From Candidatus Paceibacterota bacterium (lineage in GTDB: Bacteria; Verrucomicrobiota; Verrucomicrobiia; Limisphaerales; UBA8199), in the NCBI GenBank assembly GCA_035452965.1, contig DAOTCE010000009.1, positions 1 to 64,000 of the forward strand: DNA of 64,000 nt, read 5' to 3'. The position numbers and the translations under genes are program-made. Below are positions 23,463-31,302 of the stretch, piece after piece; positions within the stretch are counted from its first letter, which is position 1, and each line of letters begins with the position of its first letter. The notes under the pieces were generated by a model. The model searched no databases. It saw nothing but the letters and a program-made list of their open reading frames with translations, and had not been told where the DNA came from.

Positions 23463-23813
23463 ATGAGAGAAGATCAACATCGTTTCCTAACGCTGCTCGG
23501 GCAATTGCCGGCGCGGCTCAATTCGGAGCAGGCGGCCTGGGTGCTGAACTGTCAGGCGCATGATGTGCCGATTCTTGTCGGAGCGCGCCTGCTCAAGCCG
23601 CTGGGCAATCCACCGCCGAACAGCGTCAAGTACTTCGCGACGCTGGAGGTTCTGGAGCAGGCCAAGGACCGGACTTGGCTCGCCAAGGTCACGAGTGCGC
23701 TGAACCAGCACTGGCAGAATAAGAACGCGGCCAGGCGGAGACAAAGGGTCCCAGGCCTGGGCGAGCGGCCGATCATTGCCGAGAGCGCCGTCGCCGCAGC
23801 GGCCCGCAACTAA
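23463..23813 (+). CDS. Small hypothetical DNA-binding-like protein
   Basis: A 116-residue protein. Segment LLGQLPARLNSEQAAWVLNC then DVPILVGARLLKPLGNP resembles a helix-turn-helix excisionase-like module frequent in Verrucomicrobiota mobile regions, where it precedes integrase genes. The C-terminal part is basic (NKNAARRRQRVPG). It is the last plus-strand gene before the convergent integrase. A recombination directionality factor or regulator is a plausible role, not shown. Confidence 0.55.
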   Translation: MREDQHRFLTLLGQLPARLNSEQAAWVLNCQAHDVPILVGARLLKPLGNPPPNSVKYFATLEVLEQAKDRTWLAKVTSALNQHWQNKNAARRRQRVPGLGERPIIAESAVAAAARN

Positions 23814-23833
23814 CCTCCGTTTGGTAGAACTTC

Positions 23834-23862
23834 CGCGGGGCACTGCTGGACAGTGCCCCGCG
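23834..23862. terminator. Bidirectional terminator between convergent genes
   Basis: Perfect 12-bp stem CGCGGGGCACTG / CAGTGCCCCGCG with a 5-base loop, between the end of the plus-strand gene (23813) and the end of the integrase gene (23875). Outer CCTCCG/CGGAGG bases extend the symmetry. Confidence 0.75.
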
Positions 23863-23874
23863 AGTCCCGGAGGC

Positions 23875-24912
23875 TCACGCCGCCGCTTTGGCCTTCTCCG
23901 CTGCCTGCTGCTCGTAATCCTCGAGGGACGGGAGTTTCATCAGGGCACGTTTCGCGTAGGCGCGATGTACGGCCTTGCTGTTGTGCCCTAGAGCCTCCTG
24001 AGCGTAACGTTCGGGATAGCCGACGATTTTCGCTCGCTCGGCCCACGCGTAGCGATAACAGTGGAGCGTCACGCCAGTGATGCCAAGCTGGCGGCAACGC
24101 TGACCAAACTCGGTTGCGCGGTCGCCGGCACGGACGCGCGACAGATACGGGAACAACGGCCCTTCAGACGGCAGGTCCTTGAACAGATTCAGCGCCTCCG
24201 TGCCCAGGTGGATCAGGACCGGCACGCCGGTCTTTTTACGGGTGAAGCTCACCGTGCCGTTCTGCCAATCCACGTCTTCGCCTTTCAAAGCCGCGATGTC
24301 GCCCTGGCTGGCGCCGAGGTGCCAGCACAACTGGTAGAGGGTCTTGCGCTCGGGGTTCACTTCAGCGGCAATGATCTTCTGGTGCTCTTCTAACGTGATG
24401 CCGCGTTTCTCCTTGTACTTCACTGCGGGCCATTGGCGTTTCGGGACGAGCGGCCAGGGCAGCCAGTTCATGTCCACGCAGAAGTTGTGCAGGCGGCGGA
24501 GGAAGACGTTGGTGGAAACGGTTCCGACCTCCAGCGCTTTCAACAGCACTTCGCCCTGCGTCTCGATGATCACGCGCGGCAGGAGTGGTGCGAGTGCCTC
24601 GTCCTTGGCGACGCTGCGCCAGCGGTCCTGGTTGGCGCCCCGCTTCGTGCTCGTAAGGCTCTCCAACGCTTGCCGCCAGGTGCGCGTGGCAACGCCGTTG
24701 TCGCTGCCGGCGAGGTACGCCTTGGCGATTTGCAGATTGAGGACGGGCTGACGAAGGGAATTATTCTTCGCGTCGACAATCTGCTGGGCCTCGTCCTTGT
24801 TGGTGGTCTTGAGGCTGGTGCGTTTGCCGGTGAGCTTGTCCACGCAGTAGAACATTCCGCCGCGGGTGCCACGGTGGATTAAACGGTAACGGGTCTTCAT
24901 TGTTATTCTCAC
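23875..24912 (-). CDS. int: Tyrosine recombinase (integrase) of divergent type
   Basis: A 345-residue protein (or 341 from an internal ATG at 24900). The C-terminal catalytic domain has H-x-x-R as LHCYRYAW (His284, Arg287), the second His in ALGHNSKAVHRAY (His310), and the nucleophile Tyr319 at the normal spacing. The first catalytic Arg, usually in 'TGLR.GE', is replaced: the segment reads HLGASQGDIAAL (200-208). This variant is, as I recall, common in Verrucomicrobiota integrases. The N-terminal half has SAM-like core-binding helices. It would catalyse integration at the tRNA-like site at 25075-25098, about 160 bases upstream of its start. Confidence 0.85.
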   Translation of the reverse strand: MRITMKTRYRLIHRGTRGGMFYCVDKLTGKRTSLKTTNKDEAQQIVDAKNNSLRQPVLNLQIAKAYLAGSDNGVATRTWRQALESLTSTKRGANQDRWRSVAKDEALAPLLPRVIIETQGEVLLKALEVGTVSTNVFLRRLHNFCVDMNWLPWPLVPKRQWPAVKYKEKRGITLEEHQKIIAAEVNPERKTLYQLCWHLGASQGDIAALKGEDVDWQNGTVSFTRKKTGVPVLIHLGTEALNLFKDLPSEGPLFPYLSRVRAGDRATEFGQRCRQLGITGVTLHCYRYAWAERAKIVGYPERYAQEALGHNSKAVHRAYAKRALMKLPSLEDYEQQAAEKAKAAA

Positions 24913-24926
24913 AACGGCGAGAATAA
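24903..24926. promoter_or_regulatory. Inverted repeat over the integrase start
   Basis: Perfect 8-bp inverted repeat TTATTCTC / GAGAATAA with an 8-base spacer, covering the first ATG of the integrase gene. It fits an operator for autoregulation by the integrase or a regulator. Confidence 0.5.
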
Positions 24927-25004
24927 TCCTGACCGGTTCCGAGTACTCAGCGGGTAGTGGGCGAGTAAAAGCCCGTTACGCTGAATCCTGACGGAGTAGT
25001 AAAG

Positions 25005-25028
25005 TTGGTGTCCGTTTTGGTGTCCGTT
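25005..25028. repeat. Tandem 12-bp direct repeat, candidate integrase arm site
   Basis: Two perfect adjacent copies of TTGGTGTCCGTT (25005-25016 and 25017-25028), between the integrase gene and the tRNA-like attachment core. Tandem short direct repeats at this position are typical of arm-type integrase binding sites. Confidence 0.55.
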
Positions 25029-25074
25029 GTGGACCCCTAGCTTCCTAACTCCTTGGTGCTACAGCACTTAGAGA

Positions 25075-25098
25075 TGGAGGCGAGGGTCGGAATCGAAC
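25075..25098 (-). other. tRNA-Cys 3'-end fragment, probable attachment (att) core
   Basis: Read on the minus strand, the 24 bases give a T loop TTCGATT, the 3' strand of a T stem (CCGAC), a 7-base acceptor strand (CCTCGCC), discriminator U and CCA. Discriminator U73 with CCA points to tRNA-Cys. The expected 5' T-stem strand and tRNA body are missing to the right (only 2 of 5 pairs possible), so this is not a functional gene. It lies beside the integrase gene, as an att core would. Confidence 0.6.
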
Positions 25099-25454
25099 AG
25101 GTTTTGGTGCTTCGGTCGCACCAGCCCATTCAATCATAACTCCCGCACTCACAGGCCCGTCGCGTGACAGGCAACGAAACCGCCTGTAAAATGGGCGTTT
25201 TCCGGCGTTTCGTCAAGTCGCTGATTACTCTGCCATTACTCACCAATTAGGAGGAAACAACCCGTTCAGTGAGGCGTTGCTGGCACTTTTGCTGGCACTA
25301 AAACCCACCGAAAACCACGTGAAATCGGGGCAATCCTGCGACATGCGTCCGCAACGTCGCATCATTGCCTCAGTGGTGGTCAGAGTGTCAGATTCGTCGA
25401 AGAGGATGCAGCGCATGCCCGGCATCCGCCGATGAGGTAATCCGTAGTGTTCAT
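25099..25454. other. Gene-free junction region
   Basis: I see no convincing gene. There is a TGGTGC-ttcggtc-GCACCA hairpin at 25105-25123 next to the tRNA-like fragment. The rest has short frames only, with no protein-like pattern. Confidence 0.5.
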
Positions 25455-25652
25455 CCCGCCCGTGCCCGCGCCTCTGGTTGCTCCGCGCAACCTCGCGCCA
25501 GCGGTCGGAACATTTTTCCGCCCGCTGTCACTCCGTTGCTGATGCTCCGCCGCCCGGCGGCGCGGGCACAGGCGGGTGCGTTTCGCCAGGAGCGGGGCTG
25601 CTCTCTCGGGGCAGGTGAAGAGAGCAGTCCCGCTCCTTCAGAACGAAACGCA
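25455..25652. repeat. Two consecutive large palindromes upstream of the radC-like gene
   Basis: First: arms 25455-25472 and 25559-25576 (CCCGCCCGTGCCCGCGCC, one mismatch) enclosing a second hairpin AGCGGTCGGAA / TTCCGCCCGCT (25500-25526). Second: AGGAGCGGGGCTGCTCTCT (25588-25606) against AGAGAGCAGTCCCGCTCCT (25619-25637), one mismatch, extended by TGCGTTTCG / CGAAACGCA on the outside. The structure ends four bases before the ATG at 25657, so it would form the 5' leader of that gene. Confidence 0.85.
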
Positions 25653-25656
25653 AAAC

Positions 25657-26202
25657 ATGAACACAACGGAAGACCTCATCTCCACTGGATGCCTCACCAT
25701 CGCTCCGCAGCCCGCGAACAACATCGTCAAGCCCATCAAATTCCCGGCTCAACCGCAGGAATGGAAAATCGTATCACTTCGGGAATGTCCCACACCCGAC
25801 ACCATGCAACAGTGCGAGACACCGGATCAGGCAGCCGCCTATTGGAAAGCGCATATCGCGACCCATCCTTACTTCAATTCTGAATGTGAATGTCTGGTGG
25901 TCTTCATCCTTAACACCCGCCGCCGTATCAAAGGCCACTACCTGGTGTCCATTGGAACGATGGATACCATTCTCTGTCATCCCAGGGAGGTATTCCGTTT
26001 AGCCATCATGGCGAGCGCCGCCGCAATCATCATCGCGCACAATCATCCGAGCGGCGAGCCGACTCCATCCGAGGCCGACATCAAAATCACCCGTGACCTC
26101 ATTCGAGCGGGCCAACTTCTCAAAATCGAAGTTCTCGATCACATCGTCGTTGGAAACCCAAACCACAGCAGTCTTCGCAGTCTTGGCTACTTTTACAGCT
26201 AG
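25657..26202 (+). CDS. radC: RadC/JAB-family protein
   Basis: A 181-residue protein with a complete JAB (MPN) domain: catalytic Glu in ECECLVVFILNTRR, the strand KGHYLVSIGTMDTILCHPRE, then AAIIIAHNHPSGEPTPSEAD, which is the His-x-His...Ser...Asp zinc motif of RadC-type proteins, and ITRDLIRAGQLLKIEVLDHI. It lacks the N-terminal helix-hairpin-helix of chromosomal RadC and has instead about 60 residues shared with the left-edge gene. Stand-alone JAB/RadC proteins are typical passengers of plasmids and genomic islands; the activity is not established. Terminator hairpin follows; palindromes precede. Confidence 0.85.
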   Translation: MNTTEDLISTGCLTIAPQPANNIVKPIKFPAQPQEWKIVSLRECPTPDTMQQCETPDQAAAYWKAHIATHPYFNSECECLVVFILNTRRRIKGHYLVSIGTMDTILCHPREVFRLAIMASAAAIIIAHNHPSGEPTPSEADIKITRDLIRAGQLLKIEVLDHIVVGNPNHSSLRSLGYFYS

Positions 26203-26210
26203 CCGCTCTC

Positions 26211-26236
26211 GGCTTCCGCAATTGGAAGCCATTTTC
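26211..26236. terminator. Hairpin between convergent genes
   Basis: Perfect GGCTTCC-gcaatt-GGAAGCC stem-loop (26211-26230) followed by ATTTTC, nine bases after the radC-like stop. It probably ends that transcript. Confidence 0.6.
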
Positions 26237-26292
26237 ATCCTCATGGCACATCAATCCTCAAAGCATATGAGGAATTGTGTTCGGCGGACGGA

Positions 26293-26649
26293 TCATTCCG
26301 AGCCGCTTGGAGGTCGCTCCCGCTCCTTCTCAGCTTCGGTGACGAGGATCTCACGAACTACGGGCTGGCCGTCCGGCACGAGTGATCGCTGATTTGGCGG
26401 CAATGCCATCAGGAAGGACAGTTCCATCCGCTGCATCCCGGTTTCGATGCGGCGCAGGGAGTGGCCGCGAATCAAGACCTCGTGCGTGGCGAAGACCAAT
26501 CGGAGACGCTGCTCCTTCCCTTCGTTCTTGAGTTCAGCGAAGGCGAACTGATCGAAAGGCAGAAGCAGGCTTTGTTCAGCCGACACTTCGATTTTGACCG
26601 CGCGAGCGTTCGGATCGCTCGCCCAACATTCGGGTGACTTTGTGCTCAT
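26293..26649 (-). CDS. Hypothetical protein downstream of relaxase
   Basis: A 118-residue protein overlapping the relaxase C-terminus by 74 bases in another frame, thus likely coupled. The visible pattern is KIEVSAEQSLLLPFDQFAFA, then LRLVFATHEVLIRGHSLRRI and RMELSFLMALPPNQRSLVPD: a strand-rich small domain ending in a charged tail. I recognise it only as a recurrent companion-type small protein of mobile elements. No catalytic motif is visible. Confidence 0.6.
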   Translation of the reverse strand: MSTKSPECWASDPNARAVKIEVSAEQSLLLPFDQFAFAELKNEGKEQRLRLVFATHEVLIRGHSLRRIETGMQRMELSFLMALPPNQRSLVPDGQPVVREILVTEAEKERERPPSGSE

Positions 26650-29440
26650 AGGTTTCAGTGGGTTGATGACGACGACGGGACAATCTCAGACGACAAAAGC
26701 TGTTAGCGGCACGACGGCCAAAGCGCAGCATATAGCCGTGCAGCCGATCCCAAAGACGGACGCCGGAAAGAGGAGTTAACCCGGCCGCGAGTTCCATTGC
26801 CAGCGGCCTGTGACCGGAGCGCGTGACGTTCTCGCGCAACTGCTCTTTGTCCGGGGTAAAGATTCGGATGCCGCGCCGCCCCCGCGAGATGGTCACATAC
26901 CACTGTTGCGCATTGGTCGCAGCCTTGATGGTGGAGTCGGAGAACAGGACGTGATCCACCGTCTTGCCTTGCGAGCCGTAAGACGTGACAGCATAGCCGG
27001 GAAGGAATTCGCGGAAACTCGCATCCAAGACCCGACCATCGGTGAGTTCAATGCCGCCGTCGGAGCGAACTGACTTCACCGCCACCAGCTCCCCGTTCGT
27101 GACACGTCCACCGGAGGCCAGCTTGCGATTAGCTTTCAGGTGCAGCCTGTCGCCGGTTGCCACCGCGATCTCGCGCGACTGGCAGACCGAGATGCGGTCG
27201 AGCATCTTGGTTGAGACGGTGACAAACCGCCCGCCGACTTCAACCAACAGCCCGGACTTGAGGATTCCCGATAGCTTGCCCATCGCCCCAGGCTCGGCCT
27301 CGCGCACCTTTTGGTTGAAGACAATAACAGCATCTTGCGGAAAGAACCGCTCATCGCGCTTTTGCGCGTTGGTTAGGTCCACTCGTTCGAGCAACTGAAC
27401 TGTGGAGTCGTTTGCGCCAAGCAGTCCCTTGGCTTTGAGCGCATCGCGCACACGCGAGTTGACCCGGTGAACTTCCGCCCAGGTCTGCGACACCACCACC
27501 GCCGAGGCATTTTGTTCCGTGAGCCGGAGATATTCGTCGGCAAGTTTGTCCGCTTGCTCACCCAAGCCGCACGCCACGACCACCCCCATCTTGTCGAGGC
27601 ACTCGAAGGATTCCCCCATCTTGCCTGCCGCTGCCAACTCGACGGCCTTCCGATAGCCCTTGATGAGCGTCCGCTCCTCCAAGTTGCGAGCGAGTTCGGG
27701 ATCTTGTCGGCGAATCTTGCGCAACTCGACTGACCTGACGCCGGCATGGCGCTCAATCGCAAGGAGCGCATCTGAAGCCTCAACCGCTCCGTGTTGCCGG
27801 GTGTCACCAGACAGGATTACCCGCGCATTTCGTGAGCCGGCGAGGCGAAGCAGTTCGAGCATCTGGCGTCCGCCAATCTGGCCAGCTTCGTCCACGACGA
27901 CGACCACACGTTCCGCCAATTCCCCTTTGGCAAGAAAACTGGCGACCGTGGCAGGCGACGGGAATCCCGCCTTCTCCATGTCCACGACCTGTTGGCGTTG
28001 CGGTGCAAGAACGGCAACCGACCGTCCTGCCTGACGCAGTTGCTCGACGAGTTCATGCAGCACGAAACTTTTCCCTGTTCCCGCGCCACCACGAAAGACA
28101 GAGACGAGATTCGTCGAGGCGAGCAACCCTTCAATAGCCTTTCGTTGCTCGTCATCGAGTTTGGGATTTGAAGGCAGTGGATTCGCCACCAAAGGCCAAC
28201 AATGTCCAACCCCCTCCTTCGCGGTCTGAACAATTTCCCATTCCCGCAGTAGCACGTCGCGCTTTGTGATTTCGCTCGGGCGCTCCGCATCCCGGATGTA
28301 ACCACGCTGTTCGGTGAACGTCTTGAGTTCGGCGACGGAGAACTTCTCGCCGCGCGCACGACCCAACGCCTCCTGCCATACTTGGCATTCCAGCACGACC
28401 GAGTTGCGGTCGAACAGGTGGTCCTCCGCCCATTGAACCGCCTCGACGATGGACACGGCCTCTCGTTGCTTTTCATCCCTCGTCACAGCCTTTGTCAGTC
28501 CATGCAGAAGATCACGTTCCGCTTGGCTCAATTGCGCGTTCCACAACTTCCGTAGTTCATCGCGGCTCAAATCCTTTTGCTTCCGCGTTCGTTTTTCGGT
28601 CGCCAGACGAGCGCGCAGGCCCGCGACGTTTGCACCAGCCAGTTCTGGCTTCTCGGCCAGCAGCTTCGCCAGCGCCTTGTCCACTTCCGCATCCCGTTTG
28701 GAAAACCGATCGCACAATTCATTCGGGATACCCTCAACTTGAAAATCACCACGTGGCAGATTGCGAATACGATAGCCGAAACCACGCAACTCACGGGCGA
28801 ATTCATGGTAGTAAGCGTTCTCAGCGAATTTACGGGCGCGCAGCAACTCGTAGTTCTGAAGCGCCTTCCAGCGATTCTCGGAAGCGTCGAAAGTTGCGTT
28901 GAAAACGATGCAGTGGGTATGCAGGTGCGGATCAAGCGCCCGTGACGTGTCGTGAGTGAACAAGGCAGCCGTAAAGTTCCCGGTGCGCCGGTCGGAATGC
29001 TCGCCATCGAGACGGATGCGTGTCGAGGCGAAGGCCTCGAACTCGCGCAATGCCGACTTCACAGCCCGCGCATGAGCTTCCAGCACACGAGCGTCCTCGC
29101 CAAGAAATCCGGCCAGTGAGACCGACTTTGGCGGGGAAAAGGTGAAGTCGTAGAAAATCCGGCGGTTCGCGGCGTTGCCGTCACTATCAGCCCGAGTGGT
29201 GTTCAGTCGCTGAGTCAGCGTTTCGCCCGTCGCGGGGTGCTGATTCTCGCACAGGCGAAGAAACTCATCCGCACGGACGCGACCAGCAAGTCCGAGACGT
29301 TGTGCGCCCGATCCGATCCATTCCCCAGATACTCGCTGACCCTCGTCGTAGTAATCGCCGACGCAAAGGTGCTCCTCAAAGTATTCCCGCGCGCTTTTGA
29401 GGTTGTATTGCGTCTTGGCCGTCAGCACGGCCACAAGCAT
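26576..29440 (-). CDS. MobF-family conjugative relaxase with helicase domain (TrwC/TraI-like)
   Basis: A 954-residue bifunctional protein. The N-terminal relaxase domain has candidate nicking tyrosines Tyr30-Tyr31 (VGDYYDEG), FTFSPPKSVSL at about 100, and the HUH metal motif PHLHTHCIVFN (His172, 174, 176). The C-terminal RecD-like helicase has Walker A GGAGTGKSFVL, VVVVDEAGQIGG, LSGDTRQHGAVEA and TSYGSQGKTVDHV then YVTISRGRRG. MobF relaxases nick at oriT, stay bound to the DNA 5' end, and unwind the strand for transfer. No oriT is evident nearby. The matching coupling protein is 24 kb away (53967), beyond the arsenic island, so the mobilisation genes are split by cargo. Confidence 0.92.
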   Translation of the reverse strand: MLVAVLTAKTQYNLKSAREYFEEHLCVGDYYDEGQRVSGEWIGSGAQRLGLAGRVRADEFLRLCENQHPATGETLTQRLNTTRADSDGNAANRRIFYDFTFSPPKSVSLAGFLGEDARVLEAHARAVKSALREFEAFASTRIRLDGEHSDRRTGNFTAALFTHDTSRALDPHLHTHCIVFNATFDASENRWKALQNYELLRARKFAENAYYHEFARELRGFGYRIRNLPRGDFQVEGIPNELCDRFSKRDAEVDKALAKLLAEKPELAGANVAGLRARLATEKRTRKQKDLSRDELRKLWNAQLSQAERDLLHGLTKAVTRDEKQREAVSIVEAVQWAEDHLFDRNSVVLECQVWQEALGRARGEKFSVAELKTFTEQRGYIRDAERPSEITKRDVLLREWEIVQTAKEGVGHCWPLVANPLPSNPKLDDEQRKAIEGLLASTNLVSVFRGGAGTGKSFVLHELVEQLRQAGRSVAVLAPQRQQVVDMEKAGFPSPATVASFLAKGELAERVVVVVDEAGQIGGRQMLELLRLAGSRNARVILSGDTRQHGAVEASDALLAIERHAGVRSVELRKIRRQDPELARNLEERTLIKGYRKAVELAAAGKMGESFECLDKMGVVVACGLGEQADKLADEYLRLTEQNASAVVVSQTWAEVHRVNSRVRDALKAKGLLGANDSTVQLLERVDLTNAQKRDERFFPQDAVIVFNQKVREAEPGAMGKLSGILKSGLLVEVGGRFVTVSTKMLDRISVCQSREIAVATGDRLHLKANRKLASGGRVTNGELVAVKSVRSDGGIELTDGRVLDASFREFLPGYAVTSYGSQGKTVDHVLFSDSTIKAATNAQQWYVTISRGRRGIRIFTPDKEQLRENVTRSGHRPLAMELAAGLTPLSGVRLWDRLHGYMLRFGRRAANSFCRLRLSRRRHQPTETYEHKVTRMLGERSERSRGQNRSVG

Positions 29441-29486
29441 TCCACCGCCGACTTCTCAATCGGTGTGCCAGCTACACTTCCAATCC

Positions 29487-30587
29487 TCAAGTGGCCGCCA
29501 CGCTCCGGCCATACCAAGTCCGCGAATTGTTGCAGACTTTGCAGACCGAGAGCATCACGGGCACTTCCACCAACACACCGACCACACACGCCAATGCCGC
29601 GCCCGAACTTGCCCCGAAGAGCGTGATGGCGACGGCAACGGCGAGTTCAAAAAAGTTGCTTGCGCCAATCAGTGCCCCCGGCGAGGCGACGTTGTGCGGG
29701 ACTTTGAGCCAGCGCATCATCAGATACGTGATGCTGGAGTTGAAATAGACCTGAATCAGAATCGGAATCGCCAGTAAGATGACAGCGAGCCATTTCGTCG
29801 TCAGATTCTCGGCCTGGAACGCGAAGATCAGCACCAGCGTCAGCAGCAGCGCCCACATCATCACCGGATGGAACTTCGGCAGGAAATTCTTCTCAAACCA
29901 CTCCTTGCCGTGCGACTTGAGCAGCAACGTGCGCGTCAGCCAACCCGCCGCCAGCGGGATCACGATGAACACCACCACCGACGTGATGAGCACTTTTGGC
30001 GGCACGATGACGTTTGCCACGCCGCAGAGGAACATCACGATCGGCGCGAAGGCCACGAGCATGATGAGGTCGTTCACCGCCACCTGGACGAGCGTGTAAA
30101 CAGGGTCGCCGTCGGTAAGGTAGGACCAAACAAAGACCATCGCCGTGCAGGGCGCGGCAGCCAGGATGATGAGTCCGGCAGTGTATTCCTTCGCCATCTC
30201 GGGCGTGACCCACGCAGAGAAGATGTGCTGCATGAACAACCACGCGAGCAGCGCCATGCTGAACGGCTTCACCAGCCAGTTGACGATCAACGTCACCACC
30301 AGACCTTTAGGCCTTTTGGCGATGCCGCCGATGGCGGTGAAATCCACCTTGAGCATCATCGGGTAAATCATTAGCCAGAGCAGAATCCCAATCGGCACGT
30401 TCACTTGCGAGCCCTGGCCGCACTCCAGCTTGCTCAACGTGGCGGTGAGGTCGGGCAATAGCTTGCCAAAAGCGACGCCAACCACCATGCAGACAAGCAC
30501 CCACACGGTCAGGTAGCGCTCAAAGAACGCGAGGCGTTTGGGTTCAGGGGCTGGAGTGGAAGTCTGCGGGGCAGATTGCGTTTTCAT
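29487..30587 (-). CDS. acr3: ACR3-family arsenite efflux permease
   Basis: A 366-residue inner-membrane protein with about ten hydrophobic segments. It carries the ACR3 signature: AAAPCTAMVFVWSYLTDGDP with the essential Cys, NDLIMLVAFAPIVMFL, and the C-terminal ASNFFELAVAVAITLFG with the conserved Glu. ACR3 exports As(III) by proton antiport, here possibly energised by the ArsA encoded upstream in the same operon. It is the last gene of the leftward operon led by ArsR at 37174-37554. The N-terminal 20 residues are a Pro/Thr/Gln-rich cytoplasmic tail. Confidence 0.92.
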   Translation of the reverse strand: MKTQSAPQTSTPAPEPKRLAFFERYLTVWVLVCMVVGVAFGKLLPDLTATLSKLECGQGSQVNVPIGILLWLMIYPMMLKVDFTAIGGIAKRPKGLVVTLIVNWLVKPFSMALLAWLFMQHIFSAWVTPEMAKEYTAGLIILAAAPCTAMVFVWSYLTDGDPVYTLVQVAVNDLIMLVAFAPIVMFLCGVANVIVPPKVLITSVVVFIVIPLAAGWLTRTLLLKSHGKEWFEKNFLPKFHPVMMWALLLTLVLIFAFQAENLTTKWLAVILLAIPILIQVYFNSSITYLMMRWLKVPHNVASPGALIGASNFFELAVAVAITLFGASSGAALACVVGVLVEVPVMLSVCKVCNNSRTWYGRSVAAT

Positions 30588-30595
30588 CGTAAATG

Positions 30596-31018
30596 TCAGG
30601 GTTTCTCAGCTATCCAATCTGTCACTCGGTCTTTGATGAGGCCACGCACGACTCGATAGTGCGCCAATTGTTCCGCCGCCACCTGTTGTTGTTTGGGGCG
30701 TTCAGGAAAATCCCAGAGCAGCATCTTCGCTGCACCCGGAAACACCGGGCAACGCTTGGCGTTGATCTCGTCGCACAGCGCGATGACGTAATCGAAGGTG
30801 CGCCCGGACTTGAAGAGATCGAAAACGGACTGCGTTTGCTTTTTGGAGATGTCAATGTTCGCTTCCTGCATGACTACAATCACCGAAGGCTTCAATGTGC
30901 CCGGCTCTAATCCGGCGCTTTCGACTTCAAAGCCGTTGCCGCCGATCTGTTTCAGCCACGCCTCCGCTATCTGGCTGCGGGCGCTGTTGTGAACGCAGAA
31001 GAAAAGGACTCGTTTCAT
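30596..31018 (-). CDS. arsC: Arsenate reductase, low-molecular-weight phosphatase type
   Basis: A 140-residue protein. P-loop VLFFCVHNSARSQIAEAW near the N-terminus is the Cys-x5-Arg phosphatase-like site of thioredoxin-coupled ArsC. Further marks: DYVIALCDE with the second redox Cys, and PGAAKMLLWDFPER. The start at ATG 31018 was chosen because it begins right before the P-loop strand, and upstream in-frame codons are not conserved-looking. It reduces As(V) to As(III) using thioredoxin. It lies nine bases from the acr3 start, so reduction and export are co-expressed. A second, different ArsC is encoded at 36734. Confidence 0.9.
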   Translation of the reverse strand: MKRVLFFCVHNSARSQIAEAWLKQIGGNGFEVESAGLEPGTLKPSVIVVMQEANIDISKKQTQSVFDLFKSGRTFDYVIALCDEINAKRCPVFPGAAKMLLWDFPERPKQQQVAAEQLAHYRVVRGLIKDRVTDWIAEKP

Positions 31019-31068
31019 TTCACGGAATGGACTGCTCTCGCACGACGGCACGTCGTTCGAAATCCGGT

Positions 31069-31290
31069 TCAACCGCAGCAACCCGGTCCGGAGCAACAAC
31101 CGCCGCCCGAGCCGCTGTCCGCGCTCTTGCCGCTGAGCACGCCGAATCCGCCCAGCACAACTCGCCGAATCGCCACGCCCGTCTCCGGATGCTTCGTCAG
31201 CGGCTTGGCGTTCATGTTCTGTTTGATCTCGAAATAGCGTGGTTTCTCGCCGGCCTTTACCGGAATGGTTTCGTAAACGTATGTGGTCAT
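31069..31290 (-). CDS. Small FmdB-like protein with CC-rich tail
   Basis: A 73-residue protein. The N-terminus TTYVYETIPVKAGEKPRYFE has the strand pattern of FmdB-type zinc-ribbon proteins ('P.YEY.C..CG'), but the ribbon cysteines are missing. The C-terminal tail GGGCCSGPGCCG contains two vicinal Cys pairs suited to bind As(III). It sits between arsA and arsC, so a chaperone or buffer role for arsenite is a reasonable inference. It is small but well conserved in pattern and closely spaced with its neighbours. Confidence 0.65.
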   Translation of the reverse strand: MTTYVYETIPVKAGEKPRYFEIKQNMNAKPLTKHPETGVAIRRVVLGGFGVLSGKSADSGSGGGCCSGPGCCG

Positions 31291-31302
31291 ATCAATTCCT
31301 TG

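Noticed and set aside
25075..25125. A complete tRNA gene beside the integrase
   Set aside because: Only the T loop, T-stem 3' strand and acceptor end are present; the T-stem 5' strand, anticodon arm and D arm cannot be formed.
25240..25425. Short minus-strand frame right of the tRNA-like fragment, as possible integrase remnant
   Set aside because: It has no recombinase motif and is only 61 codons.
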